In this document: positions 49,132 through 63,366 of the stretch, piece by piece
Numbering within the stretch: position 1 is the first letter of the stretch
How the letters are laid out: every line of letters starts with the position of its first letter
Assembly (NCBI GenBank): GCA_000711775.1
Contig: ARYC01001264.1
Location: 35,116-99,115, forward strand
DNA from: Oxytricha trifallax
Taxonomy: Eukaryota; Ciliophora; Spirotrichea; Sporadotrichida; Oxytrichidae
DNA length: 64,000 bases
Reading direction: 5' to 3'
Notes under the pieces: generated by a model
Told to the model about the DNA's origin: nothing
Seen by the model: the letters and a program-made list of their open reading frames with translations, nothing else
Database searches by the model: none
Made by a program: the position numbers and the translations under genes

Positions 49132-49151
49132 TTTCACAACTAATTTTACTC
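49013..49151. repeat. imperfect inverted repeat (hairpin)
   Basis: Arms of about 45 bp, GTAAATTAGTTGTAAAATTC... and its near reverse complement ending ...CAACTAATTTTAC, with an AT-rich loop. It sits at the 3' end of the secreted-protein gene. It may be a tiny foldback element or a transcript 3'-end structure. Confidence 0.7.
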
Positions 49152-52100
49152 ATTGTATTTAATCAAGTGGCATCATAAATAAACATCAATTATTTTAAAA
49201 CCAAAGTCTCTCCTAATTATTTGCCTAAAATTATTAATAATTTAATCTAATTTTAATTGTTCTCAGAGACTGAAGAAATTCAAATTCAAAGAATCGTATT
49301 TGCAATTGTTAACATGAAGCGTGAAGATTTATGAATCAAAAATTAAAATAAGAAGATTTTTATTAATTTTTATACACATCTGATTATTTATAGATTTTAT
49401 GTCAATACTCAAATTCTATTAACATAAGATTTAAAAACTTTAAATTTATTTATTATGATAGATATATTAATTATAGGTTAATATTTATATTCAATTTTTT
49501 CTGAAGTTCATCATAAACTTCTATAAGACTTGTTTTAGATATAAGAGAAATAGATATATTAAACTAACAAGAAAATTATTTTTAGTTAAATCTTTTACAT
49601 GTATAAAATATATAAATTAAGTAATTAACAATAAAAATATAATTAATTTGATTTTCCATAAAAATATAATCCTAGAAATCTCTCATCAAAATTGCCTCAT
49701 AATATGTTTAGTTGTTGTTTTTCCAAGAAATTAAAAACAGGCCCTGCCTAAGAATTTCATTAATAAAACTCCTTGACTTAGCCTCGTGCTCTATCGTTAA
49801 ATCATGCGAATAATAAGCAAATTAGACAACTTAATATAAAAATTAATTGATATATAGAGAAAAAAATGATTTTTAATGTATAATAATTATAATATATGGG
49901 AGGATAGTGCAAAAATTTTAATTATGACTTTGATTTATATTAAAATTTTTGATAAAAAAATTAAACTTAAGGGAAATACGTTCAATTAAGTCAAACCAGA
50001 TTAAAATATTATTAAACTCTTAGATTTTTTTAAAATAAAAATCATTTTTATGTTTGATGATTCTTCAGGAAATACTATATTCTCTGTCGCAAATATTCCT
50101 TATATGAATTCTAAAAGGGATTAACAGAGTTATTTAATTTTACACAAATATATATATATTCTTTTTTGTTAGAAATAAATAAAATATTATAATCATTATT
50201 TGTTAATTTTAATAGAAATTTTACCTTAAAATAATAAATGTGAAACGTTTAATTTATGAATATTATTTTTGCTAATTTGATTTAATGTATGAAATTGAAA
50301 TATTATGATTGTCTATAAATTAGTAAGTCTTAAGAAACATGATTTTTTAAGTATATTAGATATAAGATACATTTTTAGAATCTATAATCAAAGTACAAAA
50401 AGCTGTAATTAAAATTGGTTAATTCTTTATTTTTCATTAATAATTTAAATTGCATGATTTACATAAATAATATTTAAAATAGAAGCATTTAAAAATAAAA
50501 GATACTAAATCTTTGTTTAAAATATATAAAAATTATTCAATTATATATTTACTCCAACATTAACAATATCCCCTTTCCCCTATGCAAAGACTTTATTAAC
50601 AAATATTGAAAGTTAATTCCTTTAATATAGTTTAATTGAGTGTAAATAACTTTTAACTCACATAAAATAAATATCATTCAAATTTCATGAATACATAAGA
50701 TTTTAATCTTATATTATAATTATTAGTAATTTATAAAAAGAATAATTTAATCAATATAAGAGTGAAGGAAGATTAATAGACAGTCCATAACTATAGACTA
50801 AATATTTAATGATTAATATTTCTAGTTCAATTTTTTATTTTTGACTACTGCAAGAACTGGAAAGTAATTTAGTAAAAATCCGGACATATCGTTCAGCCCA
50901 CAAACACATAAAAAACTAGGGTCATAAATTATATAATTTATAAATTAAATTATTAAAATATTTAAAAAAACGATGCATCAGTTAGAAAAATAAACAAGAG
51001 GGTGAGCCTCAAAATGATTTAATTTAAATTAAAAAATTTAAATAATGGTATTTTTTAGGGAAAAACATAATATATTATTTGATTTTTATTAACATTATTA
51101 TAATTAATCACTTATATTAAAATTGATCACTTTTTCAGAAAAGTTAAACTTTATTTTCTTTTTAAGTGAAAATAATGCTGATTTATACAAAATAGTTAAG
51201 CAAATATCTTTTTCCATTAGTTTCTCATTAAATTATTGAATTTTATTTCCACTATTTTTATCAACTTAAAAATCAGGTAATAAAAATAAAATTGAAAAAA
51301 TTGTTTATTTTTTCTAATTTTAAACGAAGTGTGGACTCAAATTTCTTTTATGATTAATATTTTGCTTTTTTTATTAAATGTCATTTCATTTTAATTTTAA
51401 ATTAATAATATTTATCTATAAAATCACTTTAAATTTCCTAAAATTTTATATTTAATATTTAACATAATATAAATAATGATTATGAATTATAAGAATCTTC
51501 CATGAAAGTTAAAGCAAACAAATAAAAAGATTTTCTTAAAAAATAAAATGCATTCAATCCAAGAATCTGTATCAAATTTATTAATAGTCGAAATTTATAT
51601 AGAAATGGAAAGTTACAAAAAAATATTTGAAAGTCAGGGGGATCTTAAGTTTTTATTGATTATTTTTATTACCCTTTTCAAGTTGTGATATTTTAATAAA
51701 TCTATTTTTTAACGAAACTAAGATGGTTTCTCAATTATATAAACTATTAGTAAAAACTCTAAGAAATTAATAAAGTTTAATTGTGAAATCTGGGTTTGTT
51801 TAAATTAAAGCAACTTTAAAGACAAAATTTTATTTAAAAAAAATGGGTTTAAATATCTATCTTCATTTTATTAAATGGCAATAAATTAAAAAATTAGCCA
51901 AAATGATATTTAAATATTGATCCATTCAATGCAGTATTAATTGGCTTTAAATTAAAATTAAAATCTTAAAGTTAATAATTAATTCCCTCAGGTTTTAAAC
52001 AATTAATTTTACTACAAAAATAATAAAATTATATTCTTAATCCTATCCTTTCTAAAATATGAATTGATCTACCTTAATTTTGAATATAAATTCACGTTAT

Positions 52101-54167
52101 ATAATCTTATTATTAGTTTAAAGATTTTAATTCGTTCCATTAGCTTAAAAATATAAATACTAAGAGTAATTCAATCAGCAATAGATTGATGATAATTATT
52201 TCAATTAACCAAGAATTTATACAAAATAAATTAAATATTTCATGTTAAAAATAGAATAATAATTCACAAAATATGTGTTTTCGTTTAGAATCAGATTTTT
52301 AGATTATTCTTAATTTAATAAATATTTTAATTTTAATTCTTTCAAAATAAAAAACTTTAAAAAAGCAGTTTTAACAAATAGGGCAATAATTTCTCTAATT
52401 TAATGGTAAGAAATGTAATAATTTAAATAACCCATATACAATTAAATTTTCTAATTAATCTTTTATAAATAATCCAATATTCTTAAATTACTGACTTATT
52501 AAATGAATTATTGATCCCTCCCCCTTTAAAATAATCAGTTTCATAATATATAAATTTACTTATATGCCTAGTGTTTTTTTTTTATTTATTTTAAGAGTTA
52601 GAATGAGAATTATGAATTAGAAGAAAACATCAGTTATAAAAGATTCTGAAATATAATAACTTGCAAATCATGATATAAGTTTGAATTCATTACTTTCATC
52701 TAATAAACCCCTTATAATCAGAAATATTCTATGATTTAATAAAATCAATTCATTTCTATTAAATATAACATAAATTTAATAATTATTTAACGCTTTCTAT
52801 TTTATAGAATATTTTAACTTTTTAATTTAAGATTATAATTTTTATATAATTTACTATTTTTTATGATTTTTTACCGCCAAAGGTTTATATCATATTTTGT
52901 ATATTACTATTTTCATAATATCAGAAATAGGGATGAACGATTCTACATAACATATTACTGAAAGAAATATGGGGCTAAGTTGCATATCAATTAATTAAAA
53001 AATGTTGGTATAAATTAATAAAAAGTCTAGCAATTATAATAACTTGAATTCAGCTAATGAGTTTATAAAAAATATAATAATTTATTCAATTTAAATTATA
53101 GAAAGCTTTTTGTGTAGTTGAGTGAAACGTGGCAAATCTTTTATTGATAAAAATCTTCGTTAATTATTTAGATATATAATTATGGGGAGGGGAGAAAAAA
53201 TAGCATAATATGAAATTAATTTAGAGTCAATCATGCAGAAGTTTCCATAACATTAAAGACACATTTCGCTTATGAATCCAGTAATCAGTTTAGATAGAGA
53301 AAGTATGTAACAAAGATCTGATTAAACATTTTCCAATAATTTTGCAACTCCTCGAAATTCAAGAATCCCTTATCTTGATAAACTCTGCAGCTTAAATAAA
53401 TAAATTTAATCATTATCTATAATAAATCTTTTAAATATTGAGAATATCAAAATCTTCTCATAAATAATTAAATGAATTTTTATAAGAATTATATCATATA
53501 GAATATTACAATATAAAATGGCATAATGTTTAATTAAATTATACTTATTAAGAGAAAAGTTGGTCTTTAATAATTTAAATAGAAAATAGGACTATTCTTT
53601 TCCCATAAAATATATTATTCATGGAATATTAAATTATTTAGTAATATATTTAAAATACTTGTATATATTTTAATCTTAACCAAAAATAATATAATTTTTG
53701 TTGAAATATATTTATATGATTGATTTGTTGATATTAAGTTAATTAAAATAAATTTTATAGTTTAATTAATTAAAGTTAAAGAGTAAATTCAAAGATTATT
53801 TTTCATTTTTTTTGAAAATTATTATGATTTGTAATAAATAAAAATAAGAATAGAGATTTAATATTATTATATTTTTAAATATAAAAATTTCTGAGCTAAA
53901 ATCCATTAATTTAATGATCAATGAAGAGATTGCAGTCATACAATATTAATACATTCAACTAGATACTTAAAAAATATTTATCTGCCTAGGAAAATGTTTG
54001 TAAATTAATAATTCAAATTTACTACTGTTTTACAGGTTTATATATTATTATTTAAATATAAATAAAATTTTAGGGTAGTTTAAACTTTAAATTACATTAT
54101 TACTTTTTCAAATGAAATTTTAAAATAAATTATATTATTAATATAAAAATTCTTCTATATTTTTTAT
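49152..54167. other. extremely AT-rich gene desert, left part
   Basis: Five kilobases of A/T-dominated sequence with TGA in all frames at short intervals and many homopolymer runs. Searched by eye for coding islands, RNA genes and repeats; none found. Likely germline-limited DNA between gene loci. Confidence 0.55.
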
Positions 54168-54444
54168 ATTAGAAATACAAATAAATCTGTTAAAAGTTCA
54201 TTATTACAACTGGCACTAATCACATTTATTGATAATTTTATTTTTATTTAGATTATGACCAAATTTGATGATTATTATAAAAATATATATAATTAGGGTG
54301 CAAGTGTACAATTGTGCAAAAATATAATCATTAGACTTGGGTTTGATTATTTGCACAAATCAGAAATATACAATTAGTTTTATAATTAATTAATTAATTA
54401 ATTATAAATAAAGCCGATTTGCACCATTCTGACACTGAGATGTA

Positions 54445-54665
54445 TTATACGATTTACTGGGTGATACGGAGGCTCTGATAATCTTTGAGCCAAGAACAAA
54501 ATTCAGCTTCTTGTGACCAGTTTCACCTATGCTTAAGACGAGAATGGCCGAGGTCTCCTGAGGTAATGTCTAAAATAGCCTCGTTGTTTATGAATTTGTT
54601 TGTGATCTTGATAGTTACTTCCTCCAAGTCAATCAATGAATTTGTGGTGGCATGTTCCGCGCTCA
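54445..54665 (-). other. coding-like segment, minus strand, inside inverted-repeat element
   Basis: The minus strand reads AEHATTNSLIDLEEVTIKIT then NKFINNEAILDITSGDLGHS without TGA until just after RLKHR. The alternation of hydrophobic residues suggests beta strands. Not assigned. It begins with the DNA word ACCACAAATT on its coding strand, also present at the plus-strand segment. Confidence 0.45.
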
Positions 54666-54737
54666 CTATAAGAAAGACTGTTCAAACTGTTACAGTAAAT
54701 TTCTTGATCTATTCTAACCAATTCTATAGGAAATATT

Positions 54738-54975
54738 TAACCACAAATTGAGAAGATTGGCGAAAATAACATCACAATCACATTCGACCAGCATAAAGAC
54801 GGCGTATTAGAGTTCTTAGTGAGAGATTTTTAGGGTGACTCTCCATTACACTGTGTTAATGCTGTGAGTTAGAAGGTACTGCAATAGCTGCTTATGTGAG
54901 ACCGTTCAGCAAGCCAGATACCACTGCCGATAACCATTAGAGACACGGCTAATGAGGAGCTGCGATAAGTAAACT
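54738..54975 (+). other. coding-like segment, plus strand, inside inverted-repeat element
   Basis: The plus strand reads EKIGENNITITFDQHKDGVL then EFLVRDFQGDSPLHCVNAV, then a TGA, then a second open piece DRSASQIPLPITIRDTANEE. ITITFDQHKDGVLEFLVRD loosely resembles the substrate-binding-domain strand of HSP70-type chaperones (EVTFDxDxDGIL), and it resembles the minus-strand segment in pattern. Very tentative. Confidence 0.45.
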
Positions 54976-55209
54976 ATTTATAATTAAATAATTATAAGAC
55001 TAATTATATATTTCTGATTTGTGCAAATAATCAAACCCAAGTCTAATGATTATATTTTTGCACAATTGTACACTTACACCCTAATTATATATATTTTTAT
55101 AATAATCATCAAATTTGAACATAATCTAAATCATATTAAAATGATCAATAAATGTGATTAGTGCCAGTTGTAATAATGTACTTTTAACAGATTTATTTGT
55201 ATTTCTAAT

Positions 55210-58200
55210 ATTTCCTATTCTTATCTATTTTAGTAATATTAATATGAAAATAATAAAACTATGCTAAAACTATATAGATTATCTTAATAATCGAGACTAG
55301 AATAGCAATTTTAACAATCTATAATATAGTTTAAATTTTATATAAAAAAACTTGGATATATTTTATGGTATTTTATTTATTTTTTTTATTTATAGCCTTG
55401 TTTTATTATGAAATTTATTTATCATAAAAATACATATAATATACTAAATTCTATAACAGATATTTTTAAGGTCAAATTATAATTTATGTAAAATTTCCTA
55501 AATTATAACTTCCAAAATTTCATTAACTTATTTATTCTTCACTTAAAACACTAAATTTTTTATTTTCCCTATATAAAATAGATATGGTACATTACTTTTA
55601 TTCATAAGGTAGAATAAAATAATTGTAGAGAAATCAAAAAATAAAATTAAAGAAAATATTTCACCTCATTATTTAATCGATTAATAGTGTAGTAATTATT
55701 TAATTGGAAGTAGTAATCTGATAAATTAGTAGTTCAAGTATATTGCAATTTTAAATAAAATTCTAATTATTAAATGATAATTTTTTTAATTAAAAAGATT
55801 TATACTTTTTAAATACTAGTATATGACTTGTAATTTAATTGATTATTGCAAGAAAATAATAAATACTGATGCTTAAGAATATATATTTACTATATGTATA
55901 TAGGATTTTTTAGCATTTTAATTAATTAAACAATTAATGCCAAAATTAATAAAATCAACTTTATTTCCAAATTTCAAAATAATTTGGAATTTATAAATGG
56001 CTTATGGCAAACTGACTTACGCTTTTTTCATTTTACATTATAAAACATAAATAATCTTATTCTTGGTCTATCTCTTTTCTGTGTTATATGTTCAAGCAAT
56101 AAGATAATAAATTATTGAAATCATAAGTTTTAATTAATGATAATATTTAGAATCTTTGTTTGTTTATTTTTTAAATGTCAAAAAGCAGAATATATAGAAT
56201 TTTTAAAAAAAATAAAACAACAAAAGTTCCTATTTTTTTTTCATGAAAATAAAATTGCTTTAATTATTCTTTTAAAGCTTATATATTTGAAATATTTCAT
56301 TGAATTTTTTTATATAGATGACCTTTTAATGATAATAAATGCATTTAAAAATCCTCCCTTTTATGAATATCTATTATAATTTCATTTTAAAAACTATAAA
56401 CAAATAAGATTTAGAATTACACATTGCTTTTAATTTATTTTATAAATTAATTTGCTATAAATTAAATTTAATAATATTAAATTAATTTAAATATGTTAAA
56501 TTTCAAGAAAGGTTACCAGTATTTATATATATATTTTTTAGCTTTCTTAACAAAATTTTGCAAATTCATAAGTTTGTATAATATTAATGGTTTATTATAT
56601 ATTAATTAGAAATTACTCATTAATTAAACATTTCTTCTTTAAGTATTCATTATAATTGTGAATTTTAGCCATTAATATATTTAAAAATTGTTAAAACATG
56701 GTTATCTGTTTATTTTTCAAGCAATTATATAGAAGTATGAAATTTAATTTTAAAATCTATTTGTATATAAAATATTGCCATATCAACTAATTACATAATA
56801 GAGTATGAATTCTTTTGAAAATAAAAATTAATTTTCCTATAATTAAATTGCAAATCACTATCTCACCTAGAAATGTTAATTTATTCATATTTTTTATATA
56901 AAATTTAATGTTCAGTTGTTGTTTTATAAAAACCAAGAAGTCTACATCAATTCACCCTTATAAATATAATAATATAGACGCTAATAATATATAAAATGGA
57001 CCATATTCCTAAACCTTAGAAGATTAAACATAAAATTGCAAAGTTTTAAATTATATCTATGTGAAATCATTATCAAAATAAATATTGAGAAAACATCAAA
57101 TTATTTTAATTTATAACAAAGTTAATATCATAAATTAAAGAATAAAGCGTAGTGAAAAGAGCAAAAGTATGCAATCTCATGAATTAAGTGAAAATTATAA
57201 ATATAAAAAATGGCCAGAAATTGTAATTTAATATCTGTAAATATCTAAATAGCAAATTCTAATATATAACAATGAAAGATTTAAATTTTATTTTTCTTTC
57301 TTATTTAAAATAAATCTATGAATTATTTCATATAATAAATTTTTAATTAATATAAAAATCCAATTGATTTTTTAATATCAACCTATTATCACTTTTATTA
57401 GATGAATTATATATAATTTTATATAAAAATTTATTTATCTGTCTTAAATATTTATTCTATTTGAAATAAATTAATCTTAATATTCTTAAGAATTAAATTT
57501 ATTAAGAATAAATTTAATTTTTTCCTCAATGCACAGTATTTACATATTCCACCTATATTAATTTATTTGTGAATTTTAATTTTTAAAAAATATAAACGAT
57601 CCTCATTTTTATAATAGATTGATAAAAATAATATCAAATTTAATAAAAATTTAATTTAATATGTATTATAAATTATTCTAGTAAAGTAATTAACTTTATT
57701 TGATTGATATTAATTATTGCAGTGCAACTCATTATAGATTAATAAGATTTGTAAATTAATTTATAATTCAGAGGTTTCTTATTTGGGACAAATTTTTGTT
57801 TATCATTGATAAATGAAATATTAAACAAATTATTTACAATACTTTTTATCAATTAACTTAATACAATCTCTTAATGATAAAATTATCATGCTTATTGTAT
57901 TTGGTTAATAATTATCATTAATAGATATATAAATCTATTTAAAAACCCTATATAAAATATAAAATTAACATTAAAATAAAAGCACACAAAAAATATTGAT
58001 TATAAAATCACTATAAAACCCCTCATTTCATTTGAAAACTAAAAATTAAAATAAATATGACCTAATAAATATAGAAAAATATTGTATGAGCTTATTTTAA
58101 AATATCATTAGGTAACTAATTATTTATTTAAAAAAATCAGTTATGTGTTAATTTTTTTATTAAAAAATTGCATTTAATTTTAGCGAATAATAAATATTAT

Positions 58201-61077
58201 TAATTCTCAAGGCATTCTAATCTATCATTTGTAAATGGATGGAGTTTATTACTTTTTAGAATTTAATTAAAAATTATTTACTTTTATTCATAAGAACTCT
58301 TCTTTACTAATAATAATTAAATTTTATTCACAAAATTTTATTTAAACCCTGCAATAAGCATAATAAAATTTATTTAAGTATGATTATATTGATAAAAATT
58401 AAATTTAAATATTTCTAATACAATTTGACGAACCAAAATGTAATTATTTAGGAACCCTTATATTTATTAAGCTTAAAATTATAATATTATTTATCTTTTC
58501 TTATATGTTCAGCTGTTGTTTTGCTAAAAAGCAGAGAAAATGCCCAAGCGTCAACCCTGAAAAATCCAACTAAAATTTTCTAAACTATAGTAAAAATCAA
58601 ATATTAATAAAAAATAGCATAAAATTAAGCTATTACCAATTTTAATCTATACAAGCAATAATAAAATCAAAATAATCTTGTGACAATAAAGTCAATTGAT
58701 AGTTATCTAATTTTTATAAATAATTATTTATTATCCATAAAGACAACTATTAACTTTGAGGAAAATTTGCCCAGATTATTAATTTATATTTTAATTAAAA
58801 CTTTTAATATAATCCATATTAATCAAATATTATATTTACAAAATAAGCATTTGTAATTATATTTCAATGAAAAAAATATAGTTTATGCTAAAAATTAGGA
58901 TTCAAAACTATTATTTATTTGTTTGGTATTTTTAGATTTCTTCTTATTTACATAGATTTTTTAAAAAAATATTTTTAAATAATTTGCTGCATTATTTCTA
59001 TACCCTCTTTTTTTCATACTTTTATAAGTTATTATATTTTAGGATTAATTTTTATAATATCTATAATGTTTAAAATAGACATAGTTGTTTTAAAAAGATT
59101 CAGGCAGCACGAGCTTAATTCCAATAATAATTCCAAGTATTATATATTAGAATCAAAATGAAATAATGGCAAGTATAACAATACCATTTAAATTAAAATC
59201 TTATATTTATTGATAAACTTAAAATTAAAAGGAAATATATTCTTATTATAATACAAAATACTCCTTGAAATTATTTTATCATTTAGAATAATAGTAGTTA
59301 CCCTAATCTAACTTAATATTTGCAGATTTAGGAATTCTTGATAAAATTTATAATCTTGATATCAATTTATTTATATAGTAAATTTAAGTTATGATTAAAA
59401 TATAATTTAATTGACTACTAAATGCAATTTAATTAGATATATTTTATATTTTAATTTTCCGATTTATATTGCTTATATTTGCAGAATTTGTTTAAATAAA
59501 GATTTTATTCCCAATAATAAAGTAAAGATAGAAATTTTTAATGTAGTAATATCTAGACTTTATAAAGTTATGTTATATATTTCACTTTAATGGTATTTAT
59601 GAATAAATTTATTATTAAAATATTTTTATTTTTTATTATGTTTTATTAAGACTTCTTCAAGAGCAGCAATGTAAAATACTAACAATACTACATTAAATTT
59701 CACTTCCTAGGTTTAAGATCCGAGAAATTTAATTTAATTATTCTTTACTTTATAAATTTAAAGCATTAAAATTTATTAAATAGAGGTAGCTCTCAACATA
59801 ATGTGAATAACTTGCGTAAAGATAGTTATGGGAAGTTTTTAAATAAGAAAATATAATTATTTATTTTCTAACAGATCTTATTTAATTTTTAGTATAATCA
59901 AAAATATTTTTTTAACTTTAATTCTTTAAGAAATCAAAAAATCTTTAAATTTACTAATAATAATTATTAAAAAAAAAGGATCCTCAGTTTAATATTTCAA
60001 GTAGATTACAACTAATAAATAAAAATACATTATAATTATATTATTTTCAATATTTTAATAGCATTGAAAAACTTATACAAAGTTCATTCAGAAAATCTAA
60101 ATAATATGTAAAAATTTATATTTATTTGAATTAATCGTAAAACTAAATTTATTATAAAGGAATTCAAAATTTATTATATAAAAGAGAATTGCTTAAGTTT
60201 TAACATTGAAAATTTCATATAAAAAATCATGCATAAAAATAATGTACCAAAAATTTTGGAATACTTAATAAAACAAATTAATTGTTTCTTAATAAATCAT
60301 TATTTTAATTTTTTTTTATTTCTATTAATATTAAATTAAAGTATGACTCTTTGGATCCTTCTTTAATGAATATAAACATTTTAATAATTCAAATAATTTT
60401 TATTAATAATTGATATTTTTCAAAACTTTTGGCATTTTTAATAATTTTATTGATATGAACTGCTCAACATAAATTTCAAGAGTCCAATTAAATCAGTCTT
60501 AGTAATAAAATAACAATAAAATATATTCAAATTCAAAGTTTATCTTCGGGAAAGAATAATTAAAACTTTTTAAAATCAATTCATTTATATTTAATAGATT
60601 CTAAAACATTATTTTTTTCTTCAAAGAGTCATTATAATTATTTCATTTAATGATTTATAGGCAAAATTAATTAGATAATTTATTTAAGTTTTTGTCAATT
60701 ATTATAGGAATTTATCAAAAATACTTTAAAAAAAATAATCCGAAAAAATAAATATTCTTTTTATAGATTATTTTTTTAGTATAATTTTTGTTCAGAAATT
60801 TTATGATTGAATAAAAAACTGTATAGAGTAATTTTAATAAATTTTTAATTAATTTAGTTATAAAAAGGAATAAATATGTTAAAGTAACTTTAAAAAAATA
60901 AGTATATAATTGATTAATTCTCCTCTTGAAAATATATATTTATATAATTTATTGCAAATGATTTCTTAATTAACTAAATTCCTCTTTGAAAATTTGAAAA
61001 GTGTCATATTTTAGTAAAGATTTAGTCATTTTATATATAATAGATTTAAATATTTAAAAAAGTTGAATTATGTTAAA
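55210..61077. other. extremely AT-rich gene desert, right part
   Basis: Nearly six kilobases with the same character as 49,152-54,167. Short open frames such as 56,137-56,379 have the composition of random AT-rich DNA (Ile/Lys/Phe/Leu). No feature supported. Confidence 0.55.
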
Positions 61078-61180
61078 AATGTTCTGCACTCTACGAGGGC
61101 ACACCCCAAAGTTTAAAATCAAACAAGAAAATAAAAACTTCAATTCCCTTCTAGACGACAAAATTTATAACCTCCCATAA
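61078..61180 (+). other. isolated coding-like island in the desert
   Basis: A short stretch of normal composition reads MFCTLRGHTPKFKIKQENKN then FNSLLDDKIYNLPQIKQ with TAA as Gln. It is flanked by kilobases of AT-rich DNA. In a germline genome this size and setting fits a displaced macronuclear-destined segment, but chance cannot be excluded. Confidence 0.4.
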
Positions 61181-62172
61181 ATTAAGTAATATTATGTATT
61201 TTAATTATAATGAAACTTTAATACTTGCTTTTAATTTAAGGTAAATAATTGTTTAAAAATTTTAATATATTTAATTTTATGTTTTTTTTATTCGAAAATT
61301 CAAAGCAAGAAAATTATTTAATTTGTTTTTGCAAAATAGTATAATTTTAATTGCATAACTGAGGATAAAAATATTATAATAAAATAAGGCCTCCTGCATT
61401 AAAGATCCATTTATAAAAAATTTGGATGATCAATATTTAAAATTCGCTTTTATATCTTTAAATAAATTTTAATAAATTAAAAAGTTGTATCAATATATAT
61501 CTTCAAACTCAATATTTTCATCAAGTGAATCATTCTAAAATTAATTCTTTCATTTTTGTATAAGTTAATTGATAAAATCAAAAATTTATTTATTATAATA
61601 ATTGTTTTAAACTATACAAAAATTTTAGGGTCAATGAAATTCCCTTTCCCTTATATTAGGTAGTTTTTTGTCTTATCTGGGTGGATGTTTGTCTAAAACA
61701 TTAAATTAAAATTTAATGGCTTAAAATATAGAAGAAACATATTATTAGTTACTTTTTTTTCCATGCTTATATTTTAAGTTTTTTCAATATATAATTTCAG
61801 GTATACAAATATCCATTGTAAACTTAAACATTAGAAAACATCATTATTCTAAATGCAAATAATTTTTTTAAATAGTAAATGTAATTTCATGAAAATGTAC
61901 GCACGCAATCATTAAAGATTGGAGTTGTAATTGATTTGGGGTTTAGTCCTGTATAAATTGTTCATAAATGAAATGACATGAGAAATTAATAGAAATTCCA
62001 ATTTCTTGCATAAATGAGGCAGGAAGCTTCAAAAGGGTTGAGTGAAACTATCCTTTAAAGCAAAAGATTTCCCTCCAAATTTTATAAAACATCTTTGAAT
62101 TGTATTATTTTAAGAGTTCCCAAAAATATATGAACTTGTAACTTATTAATAATTTCTTGCATTATTAAGATT
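61181..62172. other. AT-rich DNA before element B
   Basis: No gene seen. The last three bases, ATT at 62170-62172, are the candidate left target-site copy of element B. Confidence 0.45.
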
Positions 62173-62314
62173 CAAAACCCAAAAAATCCTTTCAATAGTT
62201 TGATTGAGTTTTTGATTGATAAAAGTAGATTATTAGTGCATACTTTATTAGGGTTTGAATAGGATTTATGTAGGGGTTTAATGTTTAAATATTAGTATTT
62301 TAAGTGAGTATATC

Positions 62315-63360
62315 GAAGTTTTGGGGTCATTTTATGATATTGAGCATTTAGATTTACTAATTAAATTGCGATATGGTTGTAATGACTTTGGTGATCAACT
62401 CAGACCTATTCTTAATTACACATATATAGCAAGGCTGCTTCATAAATCTCCAGCAACTGTTAGGTCTCACTGTCTATTAGCATTGAATTTAAAGAGAAAG
62501 CATCTTAACTCTAAACCTAAGAGACCTCTTAAATTTTAGTAGCATCATATCGATTATCTTATTAATAATAAGACTCTTTAATACTGGACTCACCTCCCTC
62601 TTGCCTAGAGAGCTGTGATGTTTCATCGCCAATTTCCTGAGCTTCACATCTCTGCTTAATCTATAGCGAACATATATAAAAAGAATGGAATATCTTACAA
62701 GACAGTCAATCGCATTAAGAGAGTGATTGACTTTAATGTTCCATTTTATAAGACTAATTTAAATTATATATTCGATTAAATGCAAAGGGCTTAAGAGCAT
62801 AATATAAAGTTCATACACGCTGATGAGGCAGTATTCACATTTAATACCTTCATATCAAGGTCTTGGTATAAGAGGTACAGCAACATTGAAGTATATGATT
62901 AAAAGGTTAAGGTTTAAACTCATGCAATACTTGGTGGAATAAGCAAAAAAAATGGCATCGAGACTTATGTTATTCACCCTCGTTCTATAAAGACTGAATA
63001 ATATATTAAATTCCTGCAATAACTCAGAGATAAGTACGCTGACTAAGAAATTATTCTATTCTTGATAACTTGTCAGTTCATAAAACTAAAGAATCAAGGA
63101 AGGAATATGAAAGGCTAAATATAACACCTGCATTTAATGTTCCTTACAGCCCTTAGTTCAATGGAATTGAATTATACTGGGGGTTATTAAAAAGTCATTA
63201 TAAGAAAATGCTGCTCTACCATCTGATGCATGATTTAAAGATAGATACAGTAGATCTTATTAAGAGTACTGCTAAGAGAGTCAGCGATGAGAAAGCTAAA
63301 GTATGCGAAAGAGAAGGGAGATTTTGTGTATATAAATAAGTTTTAAATTTAAACGAATGA
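62315..63360 (+). pseudogene. TBE-like transposase (Tc1/mariner-IS630 superfamily), frameshifted
   Basis: Cut-and-paste transposase read with TAA/TAG as Gln. The N-terminal DNA-binding part has YIARLLHKSPATVRSHCLL. The catalytic core shows FIHADEAVF (first Asp) and then DNLSVHKT (second Asp) with FNVPYSPQFNGIELYWGLLK (Glu); 34 residues separate the second Asp and the Glu, a DD34E arrangement. One base is missing near 63,064, between EIILFL and DNLSV, so the core is split across two frames. No convincing ATG at the start. Otherwise intact to TGA at 63360, suggesting recent inactivation. Confidence 0.88.
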
Positions 63361-63366
63361 ATAAGT

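Larger units (their letters stand above)
54168..55209. mobile_element. inverted-repeat element with coding-like interior
   Basis: Arms of about 240 bp (54168-54413 and 54971-55209) begin ATTAGAAATACAAATAAATC and share long near-identical blocks such as CAAATAATCAAACCCAAGTC and GTGTACAATTGTGCA. The 557-bp interior is much richer in G+C and has open frames on both strands. No clear target-site duplication beyond a possible AT/TAT. No transposase motif seen. Confidence 0.8.

Noticed and set aside
56137-56379. 80-residue plus-strand ORF
   Set aside because: Composition (Ile, Leu, Lys, Phe) is that expected from random AT-rich DNA; no motif and no neighbouring coding signal.
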